Shown here piece by piece: positions 11,224 through 23,845 of a stretch of 64,000 nucleotides of DNA (positions are counted from its first letter, which is position 1; every line of letters starts with the position of its first letter). The stretch is from Siphonodentalium dalli (lineage: Eukaryota; Mollusca; Scaphopoda; Gadilida; Siphonodentaliidae), in contig CP136069.1 in NCBI GenBank assembly GCA_032622095.1, positions 32,774,194 through 32,838,193 of the forward strand, in the 5' to 3' direction. The position numbers were made by a program, and so were the translations under genes. The notes below the pieces were generated by a model, which ran no database searches, was not told the origin of the DNA, and saw only the letters and a program-made list of their open reading frames with translations.

Positions 11224-12529
11224 GTATTTAATATAATAATGATCTGTTAATCCTTTGGTAATGGGAGCTTCGCTGATGCAGCATTAAAGACCCTGTGACA
11301 GTGCATTCTCGTATACCTCTACATGTATAATTTCGAAAAATTTCAGGAAGCTCCAGTCATGAAAGGGGTAAGTATCAATTTGTATTAAATTACAATACAT
11401 GTAAGACATATGTACAGTGAGGTGTGAAGATTGTCTACCATTAACTGTTTGGTATTTATGGCTCCAAGTAAAATTCCACCATGGTTGCAATATAGTGTCC
11501 ATTGTTTGAATATGCTATTGTTCAGAACTTAAATACTGATACGGATAACCCAATATTAAACATTCATTGCTGGTACATGTATGTGCTTCGTATTGTATTT
11601 ATTTGTTATGCAAATTTGCGTTGGTGGTGATTAAATGGACAAATATCATGTGGGCTTTCACCAATTGTTATCAGTTTCCACAAAACTATATTTCAACTAT
11701 TTTAACATTCAGCAAATCTATACCACAAAAATATGTTACTTACGGTATGTAGGATATAATACAAATATATAGGATATTTGGGTAAATCTTCACGGATTAA
11801 ATTACGTTTTATGCGCATCTAAATACATTGTTTGCCGATAGCGGTATCTAGAGTTCAACAGCTGACACCGCTATCGGTGTGACATTGCAGTTCAGGGGAA
11901 ACAAATTTCAGACACCTCATTGATGTTGTATTTTTGTTTTATACCATCTTCCATACAAGTTTCATTGAAGCTCAACAGCAGTATAAATCAAAAGTTTCAC
12001 TGACACCTCCGCGCCCATGTAACTTGTCCGGGACTGAATCAGAACAATACACAGACATGCATGTATTATTGCAATCGACAAAATCTGCAACATGTGTTCA
12101 CTTCATCCAAAAAAAATTCAGCCAATTCAAAGCAGCAAATACATTTAATAATACCGTGATAGCAATACCACGATTTTGTATCTCATAGTGTCACACTTTG
12201 CTTAAGATACACGTAATAACCACAGTTACAGTTGGATGATTAAGTCCAATGTTTGCAAACAAATTGGTACATGTACACGACCAGCTATTTACCCATTGAA
12301 CTCATAAACAAACACTATCAGCTTCAAAATATCAATCTTGTCGATCCACAACAGCTTGGTATATCGGTTGGGTTGATGCTGTTTTACACGTGGAGCCTAG
12401 GCATTCACATAAACCACTGAATGTGATTAATCATCTGACATGTCCCATGTCTGTGATTAATCTGTTTTGATATATCATTTACCAAGATAAGAAAAGTTAC
12501 AATGATGATGCGATTGTTTAATTTATTGT
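11224..12529. other. No gene recognised; small hairpin
   Basis: AT-rich DNA with ACATGTA words. CCGATAGCGGT near 11837 pairs with ACCGCTATCGG near 11866. The last part probably includes the 3' untranslated tail of the LINE that starts at 12530. Confidence 0.4.
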
Positions 12530-13557
12530 TTACATGCATTTTCTGATAGCGCGACAAATCAAAATTCTCTGGAAAACAAAGCTTTGCTTACTTATAAATC
12601 TCATTGCTTTGACATTTAACGGACCTCTGATATATAAGTCAGTTATAGAAAAGTAACGGGTTGGGACTTTGTACAAAACACCATCATACCAACCGATATG
12701 GCTTACTTTGTTGGATGCTTTCCGACTGATACCCAAAATATATTTGCAAAAACGAGTATTAATCTTTTCAAATGGAGTTGTGTCTTTTATAAAGCCTTTC
12801 TCCGTGATATCACCCATCAAAATCTCAGACCCATAGACGAGAATTGGTTTAGTGAGTGTATCAAACAATTTAAAAGCGAGCTCTGTTTTTGATATGTTAA
12901 AATCTAAAATTTTCGATTTAAGGGAAAAGACTGCTTTTAGAGCTTTATCAGCCATATTTTGAGCAGCATATTGTAGTGTTCCATTGTGAGAAAATGTCAA
13001 TCCTAAATATTGATATCCCTCAACAATATCGAGTTCAGTATTTGATAATTTGAACCTGAATTTCGAAAAGTCCTTTCTTTTTCTACTGAAAATCATAGCT
13101 TTTGTCTTAGTAGTGTTAATTTTAAGCTTCCATTGATCATAATAATTTTCAAGAAGATCCAGACATGATTGCAAGCCTTCTTTACTCTCTGATAAAAGGA
13201 TCAGGTCATCTGCATACATTAGAAAATTTGTTGATGATGTTTTAAATTGAACAGGATCTGTTCTAGTTGCCGAGTTGAATAATTCAAATAAATCATTTGT
13301 AAATATATTGAAAAGGGACTCAAACTTTTACCCTGTCTCACGCCTCTCCATGCTACCGCAGATTCTGATAACATGTGTCCTTTTCTTACAATGAATTTGG
13401 ATTCAGAGTACATATGTTTAATAAGTTTATAGAAATGTCCACCTACTCCAATTTTCAACAATGTCTCAAATAACCCTTGCCTCCAAACAGAATCAAAAGC
13501 TTTTGAGAAGTCAACAAAGCAACCAAATATTGGCTTCTTTTCTTTATATATGTACTA
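12530..13557 (-). pseudogene. LINE 1 reverse transcriptase, catalytic part and C-terminus
   Basis: The segment starts with FVDFSKAFDSVW (RT motif A, frame shared with the region before the insertion), then WRGVRQGKSLSP (finger motif; the usual C is K here), and after a frameshift near 13320 YADDLILLSES (catalytic YADD). Next come TTKTKAMIFSRKR and GYQYLGLTFSHNG (RT motifs D/E), then a C-terminal region with KPILVYGSEI and FCKYILGISRKASN. The frame from 13219 to 12530 is open for 229 codons. Function is lost because of the upstream breaks. Confidence 0.85.
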
Positions 13558-15200
13558 AGGGGGGGGGTCTGGAAAATAATTGCACATATAGGGCCCAAAA
13601 AGTTTTTTTCCGACCTCGAGGGGACCCACCACCCCATTTTTGTAAAAAAATATTTGTTTCCTCCAAAATTTTGGGGACCCACCCCCCGTTTCTCATGTTT
13701 ATATCAAAATTTCAGAGGTTGTTTTTAGCCGTTCTTCAATAACTGTGTAAACTGCCTTACTAATTGGTAAATACAGATCAGAAAAACGAAAAATATACTG
13801 TATATCCATGTGTTTTCAGTATCTAACAACAATATTAATTAAGAATTGTGTAGGTACACTATATGTCACAAATTGCCCTAGACCCCATTATCCCCATTAT
13901 AGCCTTAATATATCGAGTGTGTTGTGTCTGGCAGAGAATACTGGCCAGTGTAAATAGTGGTAAACAGGTCAGGGGTTCCACAATTATACATGTGTATGTG
14001 CATGATCAAAGAACTATTTAGTCTTATCCAACGGGATGGGGTGCACATGGGGAGGGGAATTGTTTTTTGGTTAGGTATACACATAGATATATGGTTATTA
14101 TATACTGCCCGATATTAGTTGGCAGGTATATAGTTGACGTCTCGAGCCGTCTGTCCGTACAAACATTTTGAATTTTAACTCAAGAGTCAGTTGTCATAAT
14201 TGATGCCCCATTGCATGATGACTGGCCAGAAATGGGGGACGAATATGCATAATATCGCGGGTTGTGACCACCAATGCCTACCAGAGTTATGGGCCCTGTC
14301 CGACTTTATGAAATTTAGTCCATACAAAGTTTTTGCAATATAAGTTAAGTGTCGGTTGTCAAATTTTGATGTGGTTTGGTATGGCGATAGACCAGAATGA
14401 AGAATTTAATGTCATTTCTCAATGCATCTGAATGCATCACATTATTTCAGTTCATCTATTTGTAAGTGATAACAGTATACAATTAGTATTTTATTTTCGT
14501 CTTATTGAGCAGTAAAGCTCCTAGATGAAGTTCGGAAATTCAATGAGAATAGCGTCACCTTCATTTGGGATTGTCTGAGCAGTAAACAGTAATGGCATTC
14601 ATCATAACCAATTCAGTTTTATTTGGATAATTGTTGCAAATTAACATTACTTGCAATCATTCAAGATGAGAAATAACCAGAAGGAATGAATTTGATTACA
14701 TGCCAGAACAAGACAGTATTTCAGACATTAGAAATTTATGAGATACCTTTTCAATTTCATGTTATGCAACAATCAGGTTAATGATATCTAGTCATCAATG
14801 AGTATTCACCATGTAGTATCCAATTTGTGATACAGTTTTTTTTTTATTACTTTTATTCAGATAATACAACTGGGTAATATATTAATTTTGTTACTAACTA
14901 TTTCTTCCGTTGATCATAAGTTTCCTGAACATTATTACGGTGGTCCACTGTGAAGTGGTCCGTACTGTGAAATCCAGAATGGTGTTAAATCTGAGGCTAA
15001 AGAGTCACTTTAGCTGCCCATATAGCCCTATAACAACAAGCATGGTACTAACATGCTTACAAACAACATTACATGGTCAGTACTTGTAAATTGTTGGAAA
15101 AAAAACCATTTTGGAAAAAAATTGCAAGCACCATTTTTTCCGCCTCTGTACCACCCACCCACCCCGGCCCTATATACGGAATTTTTTTGCAGACCCCCCT
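13558..15200. mobile_element. G-run-ended DNA transposon inserted in LINE 1
   Basis: Both ends read AGGGGGG followed by TCTG, then AAAA-rich sequence and TATAGGGCC. Direct flanks TATGTACTA (13549-13557) and TATGTACTT (15201-15209) form a 9-bp target duplication with one mismatch. The reverse-transcriptase frame runs directly from one flank to the other if one duplication copy and the element are ignored, which supports the boundaries. The interior (about 13750-15060) has no recognisable protein. End structure and duplication length suggest a Mutator-like non-autonomous element; this is inference. Confidence 0.8.
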
Positions 15201-15202
15201 TA

Positions 15203-15972
15203 TGTACTTATTTGTTATAACTTTCAAAGCAAATATATGATCTGACGTCCTGTAATCAGAGCGAAAACCTGCTTGAAATTTACTATACAGGTTATTTGTT
15301 TCTAAAAATGTATGCAAGCGTTTTTGTAGAAGGGACGTAAACAGTTTCCCAAGACAAACAACGATAATTATTGCATTCATTTAAATCCCCGCTTTTATGT
15401 AAAAAAGATATATTGGCAATATTGCATCCCTCTGGAAATAAACTGTCAGATAAACTTCTATTGAATAGTCTTACAATAGCGGGCAGTATGACATCATTGC
15501 CCTTCTTCAGAAATTCATTTATTATCGTATCTAAGCCAGGTTGTTTGTTTGATTTAAGCTTGAGAATGCCATCCCGGACTTCTTTACATTTAAATGGGAA
15601 GTCAAGAGGATTATTTGATAATAAATTAGCTTCCAATTGATCCAGATGAGATTGGTTATCCTCATGCTTACAATATAGATCTGACATATATTTTTCCAAG
15701 TAGCAATATCAATTGGGTTTTCCTGAGGTTCATTGTCTCTTAACTGGCTGATTTTATTCCAAAACTTCTTAGTATTCTCCCCACTACATGTTCCTAACTC
15801 ATCAATAATACCTTTTGTGAATGTAATTTTTGAATTCTTAATATATGTTTTATATTCTTTTCTCAAGCTGTGATATGATTGCCGAAGATTCAAATAATTT
15901 GGAGTCGACTGTAACTTTTTACCAAATGATCTAAGTTCCTGTTTCATCTTGTAACAATCTCCATTGAACCAT
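15203..15972 (-). pseudogene. LINE 1 linker and N-terminal reverse transcriptase
   Basis: The linker contains KEYKTYIKNSK and NTKKFWNKISQL. RT motifs follow: KLKSNKQPGLDTIINEFLK, ANISFLHKSGD, NNYR, then in another frame LGKLFTSLLQKRL, KFQAGFR and TSDHIFALK. Two frames are used (15292-15699 and 15203-15380), so at least one frameshift is present, near 15370. Confidence 0.8.
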
Positions 15973-17148
15973 CTATGTTTGAATACTTTTTTCGTAGATT
16001 TGTGTTTTTTTTGAGAAATGTTTAAATTTGACAGATCGATCTGCTGCTTGAAGGATTGTATCAGTAATATATTGTTGTAGGTCAAGTACTGAGTACAGGA
16101 GATCTTCAACGCTAGTACTAAAATAATTGAGTAGATCAGCTGAAATTGAGTCTTTTATTGCAGCAGTGTATTTTTCTGCTGAGTCTTCCTGCCATGTATA
16201 TTTTCCTGTTAACATATTGTATGCTTGTTCTGAACTCTCAGTATTACCCATATTTGTAACCGAGCTGTGAATGGCCATCCAAAGTATACAGTGATCAGAC
16301 CTCTCGTCTGGTGGAAAAACATTAAAATACATAACATCATGTTGAAAAGATTTAGAAATAATCATATAATCAAGAACACTACAACCTTTGGGTGTGATAC
16401 ATGTATAAAATCCCAACGAATTTCCCATCATTCTGCCATTAAGTATTCTAAGATTTGCTGCCATGCATATTTCAATTAAATATTTTCCTTGAGTATTCAC
16501 TTCACTATCCATACTGAAACGGGGCGGAATCTCTGAATCTACTAAATGATATTCTCCTTCCCTATTAATACACTCTGTGGTAGTATCATTATCAAATTAT
16601 ATATAATCAGACAAATCAGCTGTGCGAGCATTAACATTTCCCATTAGCATGATTTGACCTTTATCTTCAAACTGGGAAATCTCTTTTCGTAATTTTTCAA
16701 AACTTGAGTTACATGGAGATAAATTTTCCTCGGCTCTGGGCTTAATATACATACAGGCTGCATAAATATTGTCCTCAAGTCCACAAATTTCGTTGTCAAT
16801 CATTATCCAAATACGATCTTCACAAGTGAGTAATTTTGTGATAGCACCAATTTTGTGAAGCTCATTTTTATAGTATAAAATAGTTCCTCCAGATCTTCTA
16901 CCCTTCTTACCCTTCAATTGATGGCCAGGCAAATGTATGGCTCGATATCCAGGTAAATTAACATCAGTCTGCTCATTTGTCCATGTTTCAAGAACCCCAA
17001 ATATATCAAACTTATTCAAATAAACAATTTCGTTTAATTGCTCTTTGCAGAAACCATGAATGTTCCAAAAACCGAATTGAATCATTAAAGATGAACAGAA
17101 TATATTTATGATAGACAAACTCATTATATGAGGCTCTTGAAAAGACAC
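15973..17148 (-). pseudogene. LINE 1 AP-endonuclease domain, broken
   Basis: The N-terminal part (17148-16597) shows FGFWNIHGF, LETWTNEQ, RRSGGTILYYK and MLMGNVNART. The motif is normally GDFNART, so the catalytic Asp appears as Asn. The frame breaks near 16600, then 16512-15973 gives LRILNGRMMG, SVLDYMIIS and RSDHCILW, the last being the final catalytic SDH motif. The enzyme would nick target DNA to prime reverse transcription; this copy cannot be functional. Confidence 0.85.
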
Positions 17149-19045
17149 GATATGTGTATTCTCATGTCATGGCTGATTGGTCCCCTGTATCAGTTGATAA
17201 CACATGCATGTCGTGAACATGTGAATATAATGCAGGGGCATTTTCATTGACTGTATAAGTTCTTTGTAACTATACCAGAAATACTAATTCTGAATGCAAA
17301 AATTGATGGGCGTAGTGCGTGTTCATCTGAAGTCGGGTTGAGATAAGAATAATATTATCCATCATGACCTGAGATGTGCTGATGGAAAAACTAACCCGAA
17401 GGGCCAGATATTTCGGCCGAAGACAAGGCTTGCCGATTGTCTGGACCCAATAGCTGGTCACGAAGATGAAAATTTTCTATGCCCACATCCAGGTCATGAT
17501 GGATTATTTTTCTCCCAACCCAAGAGCATCATACTGATTTTTTTTATTTTATACCAATTTTGGCACATTTCAGTAGTTTCATAACGGTACATCTGGGAAA
17601 ACATCTGATGCAACATATGTGATTTTATTCGATGATTTTGGTATATACTGGAAAAGCAAAGCACGATACCCGCACAAGCTAGGTTAATTGGTTTGTGTGA
17701 AATATACATGGGTCATGCAAACGACATGGCTACGTCATCATTGCTCCTGGCATGAACATGGTTCTGTTTATTTGACAGAAAAATGTTTTGATGTTCGACG
17801 ATTTGTCGCAACAATAACATATTTCAAAGTGTATCTACTTCGTTCTTAAATTGTCGCACGCCTCATCATTGTTAACAAAATGTACACGCACAAGTACTAT
17901 CGAGCTTGCGTGCCTATTTGATGACCAGATATTGACTTTCAAAAGTGTGTTCACGGATTCACTTTCTGTCAGCAATTTTGACTAATTAGGTAATTGATAT
18001 TTACTTTGACTGCATATAACAACATGATGGGTGTGCTTTTCTGCAAGTGGACTACATGCTGTCAAAATTATATTAAAACATTATTTCTGTCTGGCTTAGC
18101 CAGGTGCACAGGCTGCTGTGATTCTGCTCGACTGAAATGATATGAAAGAGACAATAATACTATTTCGGATGCCACGCACTTGGTGTCTCGAGGCTCTTGG
18201 TAAATAATACGGAAGAGTGGCTCCGCCCAGTTGTGACGAGGGATACTAATCCATGCCCACAAGGATCACTGGGTCGAAGACTGAAATAATGTCGGAAGGG
18301 TGTCTCCGTCTTGTTTATTATTGGCTAAAGCTTAACAAATATTTTTTCGAACATGTCTATATTGTTTGGAATTATTTATAGAGTGTCGTGTAGTCCACAA
18401 GACAAATACACAAACGGGGTCCCTTAAATATAGTTTATAGTTATAAAAAAATGGGCATGGGACAAACACTTAATTGCATTTAAACGATACACCCATTACT
18501 GCATGAACCCATCAGTAGCAAAGACCACTCATTGGTTCTTTTTTTATTTATGCATGAATATCTTTAAAATTGAGAAAAAAGTACCCCAAATGGCATTTTT
18601 TAAAGAGTCAAGAACAAAGATTCATAGGGGTCTATTTTCATCGCCAATGTTGTGTAAATACCGCCACAGTGTGATATATTATTAATATATTGAGTTAAAT
18701 TACCTCAAATATGTCATTTCATTTTATTGCAAAATATAGTAAGAACATTTCTGATATATCGAATACCTTCATTTCTCTTATTCCTGGTAAGAAACATTGT
18801 GTTGCAACTAATTTAGTTCAAGCTAAAACCATAAATGCTCTGGACTGTGTATTTATTATTATGGATTTTTAACAAATATTTAAATTGTATTCTCCATTGT
18901 TATTTGATCCACATGTCATTACTGTCTGTATAGGCAAGATTATCGACTAAATGTTTATAAAATAACCACTTTGAGAGGTTAGATCGGATACCTTTGAATA
19001 CCAATTAAAATAGCTAGAATAACCACTCGAGGTAGAATGCTTTCC
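17149..19045. other. No gene recognised
   Basis: AT-rich spacer between LINE 1 and the palindromic repeat cluster. Short frames have no recognised motif. Confidence 0.4.
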
Positions 19046-19049
19046 CACC

Positions 19050-19375
19050 AATAGTAGTTATCAGATTAACTACCCGTATGTAGCAAAAATTCCAACCACA
19101 CACAGGTAGTAAAATTAACTACTGGGTAGTTCGTATTCATCCTTCTACCCAACGTAGTTAAATTTAACCTCATGTTGGGTAGTTAAAATAGCCCCCAAAG
19201 GTAGTTAATTTAACTACATACAGGTCGTTAATTTATCTACCCATGGCAGTTAAATTAACTACCCAAGGCATTTGAATTTCTAACTACCCACAAGGTAGTA
19301 AAAATAACCTGCCAAGGAGGTGGGATCAATACGAACTACCTAAAGTAGTAAAAGTTTACTACTTTTCTGGTTAAT
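19050..19375. repeat. Cluster of palindromic GGTAGTTAA-TTAACTACC motifs
   Basis: About ten imperfect copies of GTAGTTAAATTAACTAC in both orientations, often ending in ACCCA. The outer parts form a larger inverted repeat: GGTAGTTCGTATT near 19119 pairs with AATACGAACTACC near 19330. The whole block could fold into nested hairpins. Confidence 0.75.
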
Positions 19376-19420
19376 TTAGCAACTTTGAATTTTGTGTGTA
19401 TGGTCGTTTTAGCTGCTATA

Positions 19421-20210
19421 GTACGATCGTGGTCCGCAAAAAAGGGGGTTGACCCAGAAGAAATTGGTATAGAATGATTTTGGTGTCATTGAACGCGGGA
19501 GAATCTCCGGTATAACATATCCAAAATCCGCTAAATCCGATTTGGGGAAAACCCAGGATCCAAGATGGCGTCCAACATGGCCGCCGTTAGTCAAAAGAGT
19601 CTCTGACTGAGATGAATTCGATTATAGTGAGAACAAATGTTGTCGTATGTATGCAAATGTATACATTTTTGCGAAGGTAACATATTATGGAACCCCTCGT
19701 CCCAGTTGACCGCCAGCATGGCGGCATAAACTAGAAAATTTGAAGTTTCTGCCTAATATCTTAACGATCAGCTCCTGTTGTTTGATAATGATTCAGAATG
19801 GCGTCTTTGCTTAGTCTGATTCATGTTAATTCAGCATTGGAGCAATGAAAGATACCACAAGTGGGGTCCCAGACTCATCCACACCCTCAAAAATTAGATT
19901 TTACAGAACGCGGTATAAAATTTCACAAATATCGCCATTCCAGTCATATATCAACAAGAAATGAACAGAACTGTACAATGTAAGTTGAGCATACCATTGC
20001 ATATTAATATTCCAATTCAAGAAACCCAAGTTGGCGCTTTGTCTCAAAATGGATGCCAAAATGGCGGTCAAAATATGGAAAATGGCGGATATTGCCCAGA
20101 GTGTCATTCAATCGATTATAAGTAGTGGTTGATGAATAAAAATTACTAAATAAATACGAATATATAACTCTTTATGATGCCATTATGTTAGCTCTATGGA
20201 AAAACTTCAA
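19421..20210. mobile_element. Solo arm of the 4.25-kb long-arm element family
   Basis: Matches the left arm of the 404-4652 element in the same orientation and the reverse complement of 3840-4652: GATCGTGGTCCGCAAAAAAG, ATCCAAGATGGCGTCCAACA and AAAATGGCGGTCAAAATATGG. It ends near GCTCTATGGAAAAACTT, corresponding to the inner end of the right arm. No second arm follows, so this is a solo arm or truncated copy. The short frames in it are repeat artefacts. Confidence 0.8.
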
Positions 20211-20245
20211 GGAAGGTGCAGTCACTTATTTGAGTCGAGTTGTTC

Positions 20246-20434
20246 GCGCATGCGCATATGATATAATGATAAATGTACGGGATTTTCCACATAATGATAC
20301 AATCACATCAAGGATACAATAGTATATACATTTTCATTATACAGTTACACGTTTTGACATTGCCCAAGAGTAGTCCTGTGGAAAGGGGTTGCATGGTCAC
20401 AATACCATACATTCCGATCTACTTGCGCATGCGC
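20246..20434. promoter_or_regulatory. Pair of NRF1-like palindromes
   Basis: The palindrome GCGCATGCGC, the core bound by NRF1-type factors in animals, occurs at 20246-20255 and 20425-20434, about 180 bp apart. No promoter or gene is recognised nearby, so a regulatory role is only a possibility. Confidence 0.2.
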
Positions 20435-20474
20435 ATTACAAACACGTGTCAAATCGTGCATTATTGAGCAATTC

Positions 20475-21300
20475 TGTAAAGTTTAAGACCCGTGGCACAA
20501 TTTGAACATCACCTTCACCATGACCCTAGGCGATGTCTAAAATGGGACATACATGTAATACCATTGCATGTACAGGAAAGTGGTGTAATTCGATCACTTG
20601 GGGTATGTGCTAAGCATTTATACCGTTAAATACAAGTTGGGATCACTCTTCTGACCAGATATATCTCAAATTTCACAATACGGTACTGACTGCATAGAAC
20701 ATGCAGTTTCTTAGCGCATAATTACGACGCTATGAACTGTAATTGCACATTACTCTCAATTCCGGGTAGTTGCATAGACACCGTTACCAGGGAGTGACCG
20801 TGTGGCCGAGTATACCAATCTTAAAAATACTCAGTGGTCCACCGGAACATACCAGTAAAGTTTCAGACCTGTGACACCATTTGAACATAACCATCACCAT
20901 GTGCATGCCAAGGAATGTCTAAATTGGGCTTAATTTAATTGAATACACAGCGCAATGGTGTCATTCGATCATTTGTGGTATTTGCTTAGCAACCATTGCT
21001 ACCCTTAAATACAAGTTAGGTTCACTCTTCTGGCCACAAATATCTAAAATTTCAAAATAGGGTATTGCCTGCATCAATTGCCTGCGCCGTTTCCTGGAGC
21101 TGAATTACGACTATAAAATCTATAAGTGTATTTTACTTTCAATATCGGGCAGTTGCCTAGCAACCGTTACCAGGAAGTGACCATATGGCAGTGTAGCCAG
21201 ATCTTAAAATAATCAGTGGTCCATGTGGAACATAAATCTAAAGTTACAGACATGTGACATCACTTGAACATAAACAACACCATACGCCTAAACACTGCCT
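20475..21300. repeat. Tandem repeat, ~380-bp unit, about 2.1 copies
   Basis: Units start with GTAAAGTTT at 20476, GTAAAGTTT at 20855 and CTAAAGTTA at 21238. Shared words include ATACAAGTT, TCACTCTTCTG, ACCGTTACCAGG and CAGTGGTCCA. Divergence between units is moderate. Confidence 0.8.
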
Positions 21301-21584
21301 ATATAATAAGTCAAAATACCACTGGGAGCCCAGGGTCAGGGTGTCGATCGTTGTTGGGAGCCAGTTTCAAAGGGTTAAAGGTCGAGAAAATACTTGTACA
21401 GGCTATATTTCACTGATCATATATTACTGAACATAGCTAGGAAAGCAACTGAAAACTTTTCGCAAACTACATGTACATGAATCAAGTACAATCACAAATT
21501 GGATTGGCTTATGTGTGTATAATGCAACACACACCCTATCAACTGATCCACTTTGTACCCCACTTATCTATTATAGATCTTGGA

Positions 21585-21720
21585 ACTGCTCGACTCAAAT
21601 TTTTTATGTATCCCGGGAACAATATGGACGGGTCCAATTTCACGTGCGACCGTTTCCTTGACCTTGGCCTCGCTCATATACGAGCATGTAAAAATACCTA
21701 TATTGAGCAATATTGTTCTT
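21585..21720. repeat. Fragment related to the Helitron-like element
   Basis: Shares TCCCGGGAACAATATG, CGTGCGACCGT and CCTCGCTCATATA with 22250-22310, so it is an internal fragment of the same family. Open frames over it (21471-21869) have no recognised domain. Confidence 0.55.
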
Positions 21721-22119
21721 CGTTTCTACTTGATCACCCTGTCGGATATTTCACATCACGTTACGACAGAAACCCTGCAGTACTGCAAATGCTTATAGCA
21801 GCGAGATCTAATGGACACAAGCCGTGTAGCCGATTGCAATCAAATAACTCTTTTATTGTTCTGCTTTAGTCACAGCGATGTATTGTCGTAGGTATATTCC
21901 GAAAGCGTGCCTATCTTCCATACGCCATTTCTCACATTGACCGTTAGAAGTCTATAAAATGTTGTCGCTTCACTTGAACCTCACACCCACTGGGGAACAG
22001 AAACGACCATTGTGCCACACAAAAACTTTACTATAAGGCATGGCTTGTAGCTGAAAAATCAATGGCAAAATACTGTACGGTATTATGTCTGCCAAATTAT
22101 CAGTCAGTTTAAAATAATG

Positions 22120-22436
22120 TGGGGCGATTTTATAAAGCTATGAATACATGGAACTTTTGTCTCTGTATGTTTGTGTGTACGTGTGTGTGTTATAGACTCG
22201 AACACTGATCGACCGATCCGACGCGAAAATGATCTATGTTGGCCTACTCTGATCCCGGGAACAATATGAGCGTGCGACCGTGTCATTGACCTTGACCTCG
22301 CTCATATAAGCTCACACAGGCATGTTTCTGGACCGATCGAGCAATAGTTTATACAGACGCTGTATATTCTGCCCAGAGGAAGGCGATAACAAAGAAATCC
22401 ATAAATAGCCCGGACAAAGTCGGGCACATCAGCTAG
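22120..22436 (+). mobile_element. Helitron-like non-autonomous element, 3' end recognised
   Basis: The 3' end has a GCCCGGAC-AAA-GTCGGGC hairpin (22408-22424), seven spacer bases, then CTAG followed by T. A short GC hairpin just before CTRR inserted ahead of T is the diagnostic Helitron 3' terminus. The 5' end is not certain; a TATAAAGCTATGAATA block near 22131 followed by TCTCTGTATG and a GTGTGT stretch is the likely beginning. No Rep/helicase is encoded. Confidence 0.6.
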
Positions 22437-23845
22437 TATTGGGTATAATTTTTGCAATATCTTTCAATAAAACATCTAACCTGATATGCATAATCTATTC
22501 CCTCTCCCAAGTGATAAGTGACACCTTGATAAAGTTTCAAGTTCAAGGTCACCAAAAACATTCCAACTCTCAAACAAAGCCCCCGAATATTACAATATTA
22601 GTCAAATTATGTCTCTTCGGTATGCCGTAATGAATACTATGCAAAATTCGTGCCTTTTTAGCTCCCTTTTGCACATTGCAACCAGCCTAATGTGAAAATG
22701 CATGTTGATTACCTTGACCTTGACACCAAGTTCACACGAGGGGTCTGCCGATATGGGTCTCGTTTCGAATTGAACCCCCATAGTCTACTCTATATGTGTG
22801 CCAATGCTCATGCTTTTATGTAAATGTGGACACCCAACAGCTAACAGCCCCTACTAAAACAGCACGAAGGAGTAACGTGGGCATTTACAATTAATTACAA
22901 TCCCAATTCATTTAGAATATAACATGCCGTTATTTGTCGCGTGTAACTAAATGCAAAAGGCCACCGAACGATATTAGATAACATGTTAAACACCGATATA
23001 AACAAACAGCTCGAAGGGTTCATGCTCGAATTAAATTACTTATACAATTGCCAAATTCCCATGCAGTATAGTAGTAGATAGCATTCCGATTTATGCCACA
23101 TGAAAATAAATAAAAGATGTTCAAATAACAATGCAACAAAGCAGGTTAAAGAAAAATAGACATACATAACGTGCAGTGTGCTAATGATTAACGCGCGAAT
23201 TCCAGTTTGCCAAGTAATCGGCTTACAGTTATTGGCCTGCGATTAACAAGCCATGGGTCTCGAGAGACACCCGCTGTATAAAATAACGGCAAAGCGATAC
23301 GCGAATATACATCGCTACAGAATCGCTGATGCTTCATCTGAAATAGAGACAAAAAACGCGCGTGTGCACTCCAATTTAAATACCACACAATTCACTTCAC
23401 GAGGCCACGGGCTCCCAATGGGTTATAAATTATGTTCAGGCTATCAAAAAGGGGTGCATACCATTTCTCTTTTTACTAAAGTAAAATAATAATACCGATT
23501 TTTTGCAATTGTATACCAAAGTGACATCATTTCACTACATACTACTGTATAAAGCACGAAATACCATGCATAATAATTAGACCACAATAATGATTGTCAA
23601 TCTTCTATGGTTCCGGTACGAAAATATATAAGTACATTTCTAATAATATTTCCCCATGCCTCCGGTGATTACTAAAAACACGATAAGAAAAAAACACCAA
23701 TAGAGGGCGTAATAGCCCAGAAATACGCTCATCTACCTGGTGGAACACTTTAATTAATCTCTCAGAAAAAACAGCAATAAAGCTATTCCGTACTTGCCGT
23801 TGAATGACATCACACATGCATCGAACACTAGCAAAGCCGAAGCTT
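22437..23845. other. No gene recognised
   Basis: Spacer with short frames only. Nothing with conserved motifs or clear repeat structure was identified. Confidence 0.4.

Larger units (their letters stand above)
12530..17148 (-). mobile_element. LINE 1: decayed APE-type non-LTR retrotransposon
   Basis: Read on the minus strand, the order is AP-endonuclease (17148 to 15973), linker, reverse transcriptase (15700 to about 13220) and C-terminal region (to 12530), the normal layout of ORF2 in Jockey/CR1/L2-like LINEs. The frame is broken by several one-base shifts and stops, and a 1.64-kb DNA transposon (13558-15200) interrupts the RT. No ORF1 is recognised upstream of 17148, so the copy is 5'-truncated or ORF1 is not detectable. 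Clade assignment needs a tree. Confidence 0.9.

Noticed and set aside
19050-19375. CRISPR-like repeat array
   Set aside because: Repeats are palindromic, irregularly spaced, in both orientations, and the genome is eukaryotic.
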